DNA of 64,000 nt. It comes from Acanthopleura granulata. Its lineage: Eukaryota > Mollusca > Polyplacophora > Chitonida > Chitonidae. The position numbers and the translations under genes were made by a program. The stretch is from NCBI GenBank assembly GCA_016165875.1, contig JABBOT010000002.1, positions 1,203,540 through 1,267,539 on the forward strand, written 5' to 3'. The notes under the pieces were generated by a model that saw only the letters and a program-made list of their open reading frames with translations, searched no databases and was not told where the DNA came from. This document shows positions 54,665 through 64,000 of the stretch, in pieces; within the stretch, counting starts at the first letter, position 1, and each line of letters opens with the position of its first letter.

Positions 54665-54805
54665 AGTTACATGGTTACTGAGTGAAAGGATACGAAACTA
54701 TATAGGATCAATAGGCCTCTTATTGGGCTCTGCTGCCGAGCCCAACATGAGGCTTGTTGGCCCCATATAGTTTCGTATCTTTTCATTCAGTAATCATGTA
54801 ACGAA
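54665..54805. mobile_element. Short palindromic (foldback) element
   Basis: 'gttacatggttactgagtgaaaggatacgaaactatat' pairs with 'atatagtttcgtatcttttcattcagtaatcatgtaac'. The centre is 'gggctctgctgccgagccc', itself a hairpin. No coding capacity; MITE-like. Confidence 0.8.
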
Positions 54806-55055
54806 TTTATCCACCGAAAGACCCTAAAAAATACACTGAAATTTGTTTCATGAAAAACAAAAGAAGGGTCAACAGTAATTTCCTGTCGCAACGAGGAGCT
54901 CTGAATTATGACGTCATAACGTTATTGACAATGTTGTGTCAACATTCCTTTGTGACGTTGTGTCGTTGGTGTCATTGTTGTGTCACATTATAACTGTTAC
55001 GTCACGGAGTTGTGTCATCAGACGCATGTAACATCTGCTGCATATAGCATCTGCT

Positions 55056-55111
55056 GCAGTCTATAGAATGAATGAATGATTATGGCTTAACGCCACATCG
55101 GCAGTCTATAG
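55056..55111 (+). repeat. Dispersed repeat fragment flanked by 11-bp direct repeats
   Basis: 'gcagtctatag' at 55056-55066 and 55101-55111 flank 'aatgaatgaatgattatggcttaacgccacatcg', part of which also occurs at 2635-2665. This could be a severely 5'-truncated insertion with its target-site duplication, although the repeat family itself also contains 'cggcagt', so the duplication may be partly internal. Confidence 0.5.
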
Positions 55112-55177
55112 AGTTTATACGCGTGGCCGTTACTGTCCAGTAAAAAGCAGAGGGCTTTCTCTGATGCGGGATAATAT

Positions 55178-55310
55178 AAGTTATTCATGCCCCAAGAGTG
55201 TGATACTGAATTTTATCGTGTTTCCTGGCGAAAATACCAGAAATACTAGGATTTGCCAGGACACAGGATGAAATTCAGTATCACACTCTTTGGGGCACGG
55301 ATAACGGATT
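55178..55310. mobile_element. Short palindromic (foldback) element
   Basis: 'catgccccaagagtgtgatactgaattttatc' (left) and 'gatgaaattcagtatcacactctttggggcacg' (right) are inverted copies with 1-2 differences, around 'gtttcctggcgaaaataccag'. MITE-like, no gene. Confidence 0.85.
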
Positions 55311-56589
55311 TATTGCTACACAAAGTATATTCTAGGATAGTGATTGGTCGAGAGCAGTCACGTGCATTGAGATGAAATGTTTACCTCACACTGCACCCGT
55401 GTAGCCCCGCCAAACATAGCTGTTGCAAATCAAAATAATTCCACATCGAGAAGAAACTAAGTGTCTACCAGCTGTTAATACCATCAAAAGCAACAAAAAG
55501 AAGCGAGTATTTTCCAAAAATAATTAGGCTCTATGGAAGGAAAAGGGGCAAGTGTTTAAACTTGCATCTGACAAAGCGGATTTGAAGACGTTTACCCGGC
55601 CTGCAGACACCTCAACCGACTCGGCATGGTTTACTCTCTCGGTTTCTGTCCGTGTATTAACATCGATAGTAGGACTTACCTGTGTTTTCTTCAGTAGACC
55701 ACAGACCAGTCTAGAAATCCGAAAGAAAATCTCCTTGCCTACTTTGGATATTATCCTGTAGAAGTTACAACAACCTCGCACTCGGGATAAATTCACTTCA
55801 GCGAAGTAAACAAAACAACATCTTTTGTGACCATCTTCGGCTCTCAAGTCCACCACATTTGTTGCCTATTTTCATTGGATGTAGCATTACTAAAATGAAC
55901 AACCGATGCCATCCAACACTACTAAACTAAAACGGACGATAATCATGTTAAATTTATAAATCGAAGAAAATGAACTTCTCGGCCGGCACTGTGGGTTGAC
56001 CTATATTTGACGTCACGCTGTGCCCCGGTTTTCTGCAGTCTACACGCCTACCAGTTTCTATGTTTATTTTATTTTTGGTTCTCGGCATAATTCATACATT
56101 TGCATAGAGTGGATAAATTCGCACACACGCTACTCTTCTACACGTGAAATTTAATCGTTTGAATTGCAGAAAATATTGGGCATAATTCTATTATATTGCA
56201 TTGCTTTGAAATGAAAGCAGTTTACACTGTACTCTTCTAAACTGTTGCGAATATCGTTTTGTTTCATTGTAATATCATCTACTTGTGTGTTTTACGGTCA
56301 TGTTTTAAAGAAATATGTCCATATCTGGTCCGTTGAAGTAAAAAATTTAAACTAGTTTTTTTCCGAAATCAAGATCTTTTCTGTTACATTTTAGCGCAGC
56401 ATTGCACATTACCGACACCCTGGTCGCGTAAAAGCCCAGATCTCTTGATATTAAGGCTGATCATAGAAATAAAGTTATACACGTCTCACGTGACCATTAC
56501 TGTCCAATCAAAAGAAAAGGATTTTGTTTGATGCGTAATAACACCACTCCAAGTAAAATTATTTACTTTCAACTGGAGTCTAAATCCTG
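55311..56589. other. No gene seen; repeat piece at 56473-56545
   Basis: 'cgtgaccattactgtccaatcaaaa..gattttgtttgatgcg.taata' (56490) resembles 'cgtggccgttactgtccagtaaaaa..gctttctctgatgcgggataata' (55130). Frames at 55524-55856 (-) are open for 110 codons but show no domain. Confidence 0.4.
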
Positions 56590-56745
56590 GCTGACGTCAC
56601 ACATGTTTTCGACAGGAGTAACAGAGACATTCAAAATGGCCGGATCACCGTTGGACGTGATACCTCGACGTAATTCGGTTGTTTAACGATTCCCCAAGGC
56701 AAAGAATGACATAAACATCCTGCCGAACATGAAAATACGCTTTGA
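56590..56745 (+). repeat. Large duplication copy B, block 4
   Basis: Partner of 37495-37640. Confidence 0.7.
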
Positions 56746-57583
56746 GTCACTGGCGATTACCAGCTTAAAAGAAAGGCAAGTCACATAAAAGCCATTGATC
56801 GACAGGCACAAGCCCACTGGTTGGGGTTGTTTGAGCAATAGCGTACACATGTTGCTGGCCTCCTTTCGTGGTAATTGGGTGTGTTATAGACTAATAGGTG
56901 CAAATAGGAACAATATATGGAATACAGCATCGGTTTACAGCTGACTTGCAGATTGATTTTCATTCTGATTGATGACGTCAGGTATAGATGTAGACGTTGT
57001 TACATATAAGGTTTGTATATACAGGTTTATTCAAAAGGGGACTTATAAAATTCAGGCTTTCTGTTGGCTTTGTTCCACTTCTTTTCTGTGGAGATCAAAA
57101 TGCTATTATTAAGGTCACACATACCTTTCGAATTCTTGACTTCAAATTGAACGTTTCTCCAGTTATAAGAGGAAGCTGTCTCGCCTGAAGAAATCTCCAT
57201 TCAGAGTCTATATTGTTCACCCCAGTCTGCCTTTGCAATGAGAATTTGTGGGCAAACTATGACTCATACATTACAAGATAACAATTGGCAAGTCAACATG
57301 GACCAGAGCTGCACGGGATATGGAGCCCCATTGATGGCGTTATTTATTAGCTGGAAGCCCCATTCAAAGTTGCTGTAGCATAAACAACTATTGAAAAAGA
57401 AACTGTCCTTGGTTAGTCTTATGTTCCGTATACGTATGGATGCACACAGTTTAGACCATGCCAAATAAGACTGACGAGTTCATCTTCATCACAAGGTGAT
57501 GACCTCGCCGTCGCGCACTGCCTCCCACGCAGTTAAAAAAAAAATTTTCCACATGAATCGTATTCCTTGTTTCTTGGAAACAG
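56746..57583. other. No gene seen
   Basis: No supported feature. Confidence 0.4.
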
Positions 57584-57687
57584 CTCCGCCCGGTTTCCTA
57601 CCACCATAATGATGGTCGCCGTCGAATGAGTGAAATATTCTTCGGTAGGGCGTAAAATACCAATCAAATAAATAAATAAATAAATAG
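57584..57687 (+). mobile_element. SINE 3' fragment
   Basis: 'cgcccggtttcctaccaccataatgatggtcgccgtcgaatgagtgaaatattctt' to '(aata)n'. The upstream part of the SINE is missing. Confidence 0.9.
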
Positions 57688-57949
57688 AGGCCTACAGTGC
57701 ATCTTGCATTTGGCTTCCACAACATGACATTTGAGGCTTTACGTCGAAGGCGGGAAAGTTTCTCAATAATTAGCCAAAGATTGGTGGGCTACCTTTGGCA
57801 CTCCGCAAATTCCTATGCGTGTTAAACAACGATCAACAAATTCTCATGTGATGGTTGTGAACATCATAAAGCAACGAGTGTTGGATTAAGAGTTTGGATT
57901 TTAAACAGATTCCAACAGGTGTGCAATAAAGCTCTTCTCAGGAGAACAC

Positions 57950-58320
57950 CGCTTTTGTCGAAATGAAACGTGGGACGACTAATCCGCCATTAAGAGTGTC
58001 GCATGTAGCAGAACGTCCTTCTTGGCCTTTGTGAGACTTGTCTCCCTCTCTCAGATGACTGGCAGACATGAGGATAAGACGTGGACGTCACAGTAATTGA
58101 ACACGTTTCGATCTTGGGCAAATTTAACAGACATGTCAGGAAGGGCTGGAAGTTTTTTTTCTCGTAACGGAAGCTCTGCATTAGACACATCGTGAGTAAA
58201 GTTTGTCAAAAACATTTCAAAAACAGCACTCCTTATCATCTTTTTTACCTTGTTTCTGAGAAGCCCGAAGCATTAAAATGCTACACTAGTTTATTCGGCC
58301 AGAGTCACATTAAAACTTTC
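57950..58320 (+). repeat. Large duplication copy B, block 5
   Basis: Partner of 38900-39270. Confidence 0.85.
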
Positions 58321-59702
58321 ATGAAGTCCTACGTTGCTGTGGATAATCCCAAAATAGTTTGACAGATGTCGTTTATGAAACCATATAAAATAACCAAAGT
58401 AATTACAAATCGTTTTTGACTTTTTCAACATGTACTAATTAAACCACAACAATACGAATTGGGTCGACTTCATTTAGATGTTTCAGGCTTGCTACATGGC
58501 CTGGTATGTTTTCAATGATATAATGGTGTTTGTCAAATCCAACGAAGAGACAGAGGATGTTCTACAGACAATCACTCTAACCACAGTAACAGTAGGATGG
58601 CACTAGCGGTGTTATATTGCCCTCTGTCAACAGAAAGTGTCCTGGAATATCAACGTAACCTCTCTCAGCGAGCAATGACCCTACGTCAATGTTTATTATA
58701 ATAAAGTAGACTTGCAGAAGAAATACCTGGCAAAGTCTATACAATGGATCAGTCATGAGCATTATTATACTCTGTTGTTGACTGATGATTAATCTACATA
58801 AATATCGGAGCATCATTGTAAGCTTTTATTTATTTTATCTTATTATTACAACCACCTTCCGTACGTCAGCGGTGGAGATATGTTTTGTACATTCATTTTA
58901 TACATTTTCTCCTCAGCTTCTCTCATTGTAAAGTTTTTTGTCTCATCAAAAGCCTCTATAGGCTAAACAGATGATTTTGTATACACTTCTGTCGGAGAAG
59001 ATCCTTGTCCTCGAAACATGAATGCTATATCTCAATAAGTGCAATTCCATAAACATTGAAATACTCCTTCCCGCGTTTATCTTTCAGATCGTAATAAGTG
59101 TGATATCATGATAATGAAACAGCCGAAGCAGAAATTTGATTAGATGAGAATCTTTGATACATGTAACAGCTGCTGAATCGAGTTAAAATATCTACTACCG
59201 TTTTCAGTCTAGGCTAAATAACATACAGCATATCGTAATATAAACAGCGGGTAGTGCATAGCTGTACATCACTGATACTGGCACACCGAGCAACCCAGAG
59301 GGATTAAATATTGCATGCAACATTTGAAAAAAACAACTGAAGACTTTTTTGTCTCTATCGTATATAGATTAAAATGGCATTTTTTGCCTCGTCGTTTGGG
59401 TTTTTTATAGAACAAAACATAAAGTGATGTGCGAAGTATGTAGGAGGATGTCTTTCAACGTAATAAGCTGTGTTTAGATCACCCACGATGATCAAGCTCT
59501 ATAAAGGGGTACTAGACTATTTATATATCGAGACCAAGATGAGATCGAGAGTTCGAATCCAGAGGTTTGTCAAGTGCTTGACGAGACACCGCTAGATTAC
59601 CGACAGGACAGTTTTTTCCTCCCTCTGCCGCAATCCCCCTCTCCCACAAAACTAAGCACTGTCCTGTAAGTCAATTATTCGTGTGTTCGAGGCTTTAAGT
59701 AC
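58321..59702. other. Within duplication copy B, no gene seen
   Basis: Weak match to copy A near 59205-59255. No gene. Confidence 0.4.
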
Positions 59703-59800
59703 ACCGGGGCTTCCGGGACCGAGGCGATTAGCGCGCCAGAGCGGCGTGATGACCCAGGTCAAGCTAACCTCCTCGCCGGTTGTTCGTGGAAGGTCGGTAG
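59703..59800 (+). mobile_element. SINE head fragment
   Basis: 'ggggcttccgggaccgaggcgattagcgcgccagagcggcgtgatgacccagg' is the tRNA-like head of the main SINE. The sequence then departs from the family after about 95 bp. 3'-truncation is unusual for a SINE, so a later deletion is likely. Confidence 0.75.
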
Positions 59801-60929
59801 TACCAACTCAAATAAAATGTACTGTTCAAGAAAATACTGAGCAATCCTTATCGTCCATATCGAGTACTTCTGCCAATCAGTGTGCCTGTACTCATGTACC
59901 GCCTGCAAGAACGTCAAACACAATATGAGCTAATCTTTGAATTTCTTCGATGCTGCGTAATACAGGTAATTAATCATATTTCTTGCGAGGTTTTCCCTTG
60001 AAACACACGTTCAAATACAAGTATACAATATAAATTTTTGTCCCTCTTCAGACAAATATATACGCTGACCCGTTGCATTCATTTCACCCAACTTTAACTT
60101 CAGTACTTTGACTGTGTAGTTCCAGTTTACATCGATTTACGGATGAGATTTTCTTGCATAACATATGAGATCTCGTATAACTGTGCTGGATTCTCGACAC
60201 ATAGCGTGCGTTCTTGTTAAAACATATGTAGTTACGTGTTAGCTCCGTGTTCGGCTGGCGATGTTCCCATCTTGTCTTCCACATCGGCTGCCCTTCCCAA
60301 ATTTCCCAAATCATCTTTTTTTCCACAACAGTTGCATGTAGTTCTTTCTGTCCATTCTTAAAAAAACACGTTAAGTTAAGACTACCAAACAAGCTGAAAA
60401 TCGTTCACTGAGTGTCGTATACCTTCCTGGTTTTCAATCCAAACCTTCAACGAGTTTATCGTTTTTCCGGATGCCGAGTGCTGTCGACTCAAATCGAAAT
60501 GGTGCTAGGGGAACATTGGCTTGCCGTCAATGCACCCATTATATAGCCATAACCACGTTATTGTATTGTAATTGCAATTACTTGACATTTTGGGGTACTC
60601 TTGACAGTAAATTGACCAGGAGAAGGAAACTGACAGCAAACCAATTTGAAAAGTGACACGGAAACTAAACTAAAATAGTGTCTTAGTGATGTAATTTTTA
60701 ATCAGCGAATCTGAAGACCTGACAAGTACAACGAAGCTTACTCGACCTGTGTCTTGATTAATGTTGTGATATATAAGAACCCGCTTTAATTTGGGGGAGC
60801 ATCAAAACACTAGGTTAGAAGAGCTAATAATAAAACACTTTGATAAACAAACCTTTGCTTTTAAGTTGGTGTTTGCCAATACGTCGACATCATACTCGAT
60901 GGTATGTTTTTCTTAATCTTAATCTTTCT
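59801..60929. other. No gene seen
   Basis: No supported feature. Confidence 0.4.
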
Positions 60930-61190
60930 TAAACCGGACATTAATAATTGAAAATTATTCTTAAGATTTCCCCGTCTTAGTCCTGAGTAGTACACCCACA
61001 TGGACTTGCCAAAGAAATCCGTGCTCATGAATTACAATGATCCGGATTTTTGAATCAGCAAAAAAAAAAATTCGCAAGACGTCGAATCGTGATGTGAAAT
61101 TTTAATTTGAAATTAAAACCATCAGTAACTCGCCTAACCTCCTCACAGCAAAATTAATTAAACCACAGCGGTGGATGACTGTAGTCGAGA
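60930..61190 (+). repeat. Large duplication copy B, block 6
   Basis: Partner of 40555-40870. Confidence 0.75.
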
Positions 61191-61463
61191 TAGTGACTGG
61201 CGACGTTGAAACCGTTTAACAAGTATAGAGCAATGCAAAGCGAGGGATAACAGAACAGGTATAAGTACTTTGTGAAGGATTATGTACATATCTATCAGTT
61301 ATGTTCAGTGATGTTCAATCGGCATCAGACCATATGTCAGCGCTATGGTCTTACATGTCCATCCTGGTATTAACCCGTGGCTGGTCTATTAAGGTCTATA
61401 TATATAATGATGAAGTCCTGGCTGGCTTCTTGACAAATCGCCATGGTTTTTTGCAAACTGTGA

Positions 61464-61925
61464 TTGTTCTCTAAAGTGGAAATCTTATATGTCTTGAGTT
61501 TTAAGGTTAGTATTAATACCAATCAGAGTAATGTTGTAAATTATGTATGCAATCACACAAATCTCAGGTCTTCATTCAGTGGTCATCACTTGACATTGTT
61601 ACTGGATTTCTCGGACTTATCAAAACCAATATCCACAGAAGTCTGGCCATATGGCTTGCCAGACATGCTTAATTGTTTGATAACAACTTTTTTTAACAAG
61701 CTTCTGAAGACACTCAATACAAAAGACCACAGGCTGGAGAGAAACACCAGAGAGGGAACGATAGCCCCGAGAGTTGGCAAACGGATGCATGTATCCAGTG
61801 AAATCGAGCCTCCTGTCACTTCACAACAGTCAGGGTTTTATTCTGAATGGATAACAATTAACCCTTGGAAGTGGTTTGAAATTGCACCAACAACTGTGAA
61901 GCAAGTAAAAATATGGATGTTATAA
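61464..61925 (+). CDS. Longest uninterrupted frame in the window, unsupported hypothetical
   Basis: 153 codons from ATG 61464. No signal peptide, no domain I recognise, no obvious codon bias, and part of it (61735-61823) falls in the dispersed 95-bp repeat, so it is probably chance. Listed only because of its length. Confidence 0.12.
   Translation: MFSKVEILYVLSFKVSINTNQSNVVNYVCNHTNLRSSFSGHHLTLLLDFSDLSKPISTEVWPYGLPDMLNCLITTFFNKLLKTLNTKDHRLERNTREGTIAPRVGKRMHVSSEIEPPVTSQQSGFYSEWITINPWKWFEIAPTTVKQVKIWML
61735..61823 (+). repeat. Dispersed 95-bp repeat, copy 3 (diverged)
   Basis: 'aacaccagagagggaacgatag' and 'agtgaaatcgagcctcctgtca' align with copies at 48421 and 52491. Confidence 0.5.
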
Positions 61926-64000
61926 TGTGCTTAATATTTATAACCGTAACTTCAAAATAGTTGTGAGTTTATTTATTTATAAGTCGTATAACCTTTTCTC
62001 ATTAAACACGATACATTTCAGATGACGACGTTTAGCATGAAAGCGACTCAGCTTTCGTGTAACTTGCACATATTGCAACTTCTTCCTCGAACTGGACGGG
62101 TGATAGGAAAAAAGCGAAGTCTTTGGCCATCGCTTTTAAATATACCTCGGGCTACAATGGTCTAGCTCGGATATTCACCACTTCGAACGTTTAAACCATA
62201 CGGTTGTTCGCCAGCAAGTATCCTCGCAAATTCCAATGAGCAGAAAACAACCATATCAGTAGTCTCGATTTATAGAGATGTGGCAAAGTTAGAACTGCTA
62301 AAAGAAATATGGATCTATATACGATGGTGACAGAGTAGATGTTGTGACGTCAGATCGTGGTGATGATGTTAGATCGTTGTGATACTTAGTTTTATACAGA
62401 ATGCACCAATCCGGACATCTGGCTCCTGGCCCATGACGCCTGGTTCAGCTATCATCTGAGCTGCAAAGGTTACACTGGGGATGTTCCAGGCTTCCTAAAC
62501 TTTACCTACACCTAAATTTTTTGTCATCTAGCGTTAATATCAATCAAATAAGTGAATTCTACATAAGTTTCCAAGAACATATTCGCCCATAATGAAAAGC
62601 TCAAGGAATAGAGCAGAAAAAAAAAAAAACAATCTCGAATAATAAGATAAACCATGATTCCTTTCCAACTGACAATGTTGATACCTGAGTCAGGCGTGAA
62701 GGAAATAAAGGGCGTTGTTTCCTCAGTACTTCTTGTTCGGTCACATACGCACATAGGCCACAGAACCTCACAAACTACATTCAGTACACGCCTAAGCCTA
62801 ATTCCTAATCATCGAGGATCCATTTTACGAAGGTGTAAGTAACTACCATGGTAGCTGCCAGGTCAAAGTAACAACCATGGTGACGTATCTCTGCAGCATG
62901 TGTCGCTATGGCAATTACGTTCCAGACAGCTTACACCCTGTTTGTAAAACGGGCTCCTGAACACAACTTAAGACAATGACACCAAATTGTTAAACAGATA
63001 TGTTTTTAATCTGACAATTATCAGCATTCAAGATTCTTACTTACAATCATACATTACGTTAACAATATTCTGTTTAAATACAGTCACCAGTGACTGATGA
63101 TACCTTGGGTAGTCAAGTAAAAATACGTTTCCAAACTATGTACAGTCAAGCACATGTGATGGGTTTATACAATATATACAGGATAATTTAGAGCAGTTTT
63201 AAATTTAAAACAAAAATCGAATAAGTACAAAATACAGTTCCAATACTAACTGGGTAACAATAAGTGTACACACGTTGTGTGAACCTATCATAAACATACA
63301 TGCAAGCAGCATACAGTAACACTAGCTGTGATATGCATACCAAATCAGATTGCCAATGCCCCCCCCCCCTTCACCGCACTCCGGCGCTTACATGTATGTC
63401 TAATAAATTTACCAGTCATCTGTGCTGATAAAATTGTGTCTCTATAACCTCTTTATGAAAATTTCTGTATGTATCCACTGTTGGGAGAATGAAAGACAGC
63501 CACATCAACCTCGACTGTGATTGGCATGTAAACCAAATCAAGATACTTACAATGGTTTGTCAACACTGGCATAGAAATTATTCAACAATTAATGAAAAGC
63601 ACTGAAAGCACTATACAAAACACAACCTCCAAAATCAGCTTGTATCACTGTTCAGTACCAAAATCATATTGAAACATATAATCCAAACAGTTTCTTATGG
63701 GTAAAGACGCCTTGATGTTTTTCTCCAAACTTCTTCTTAGCAAGTCAACTCTATTTGTCACATATAATAGAAACGCATACACACATCCATACACTTTCAA
63801 ACTAATCCTTCAGCTCTTCTGCTAATACAAAATGCTTCAAATTACTATGGTAAATAAAATCAACATAAACCACCTACAGGTAACAAATCTGTACATGATA
63901 TGTTGACTAAAGTCAGTGAACCATTACATTCAATCATAATCTACAACTGATGCGAATGTCTTATTTCAATGACTGCAGGGATATTATTTACAAATCTGGC
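61926..64000. other. No gene seen
   Basis: AT-rich with a C-run at 63360-63370. A C/T-poor, frame-poor stretch from 63000 on could be the 3' UTR of a minus-strand gene beyond the window ('tttaat' at 63006 would be ATTAAA on that strand), but nothing else supports it. Confidence 0.3.

Noticed and set aside
1..64000. CRISPR array, prokaryotic operon or bacterial promoter
   Set aside because: The tandem arrays have no spacers and the window is clearly eukaryotic (SINEs, LINEs, introns).

Overview
The window reads as invertebrate nuclear DNA. It is AT-rich, has no long single-exon host genes, and is scattered with copies of one tRNA-derived SINE whose conserved central domain ('gatggtcgtgggtttcccccgg', '..ataatgctggccgccgtcg..') and AATA-repeat tail are, to my knowledge, typical of lophotrochozoans, above all molluscs. 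A mollusc or close relative is the best guess, but no host gene here fixes the species. Most open frames are shadows in non-coding or decayed transposon DNA.

0-9.4 kb holds intergenic or intronic sequence with SINEs, a diverged local duplication (about 2.3-3.0 kb against 4.1-4.8 kb) and a 536-bp foldback element (6731-7266). 9.4-15.9 kb carries the 3' part of a plausible host gene on the + strand. It has two homologous exons (9463-9705 and 14668-14904) coding for a six-cysteine module, a 33-nt Gly/Asp/Ser linker exon and a Gly-rich terminal exon with stop and AATAAA. Every junction fits phase-1 introns. Both Cys exons contain an in-frame TGA in this sequence, so the gene may be decaying or the sequence may carry errors. 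Two minisatellites (60-bp and 30-bp units) lie in the large intron.

18.0-20.4 kb is the 5' part of a non-LTR retrotransposon whose endonuclease is split by a 602-bp inverted-repeat insertion with tRNA-like arms and an 11-bp target-site duplication. A second, fuller LINE (endonuclease plus reverse transcriptase, minus strand) lies at 43.5-45.5 kb.

22175-32669 is a complete but heavily mutated Polinton/Maverick DNA transposon. It has about 216-bp terminal inverted repeats, a flanking 7-bp direct repeat TGTGAAA, protein-primed family-B DNA polymerase, retroviral-type integrase, a double-jelly-roll-type major capsid protein, and several small conserved genes including a membrane protein. The polymerase and integrase converge tail to tail near 24.83 kb; the capsid and small genes run leftwards; two further small genes run rightwards near the right end. 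The polymerase has a large internal deletion and a stop directly before its TDTDS motif, and the integrase has several frameshifts. I saw no packaging ATPase or cysteine protease, so this copy looks dead.

33.2-41 kb and 47.1-61.2 kb are two diverged, collinear, same-orientation copies of one long region, recognised through at least six anchor blocks. The copies differ by indels, SINEs and small palindromic elements. The last kilobases (62-64 kb) show no gene I can support.
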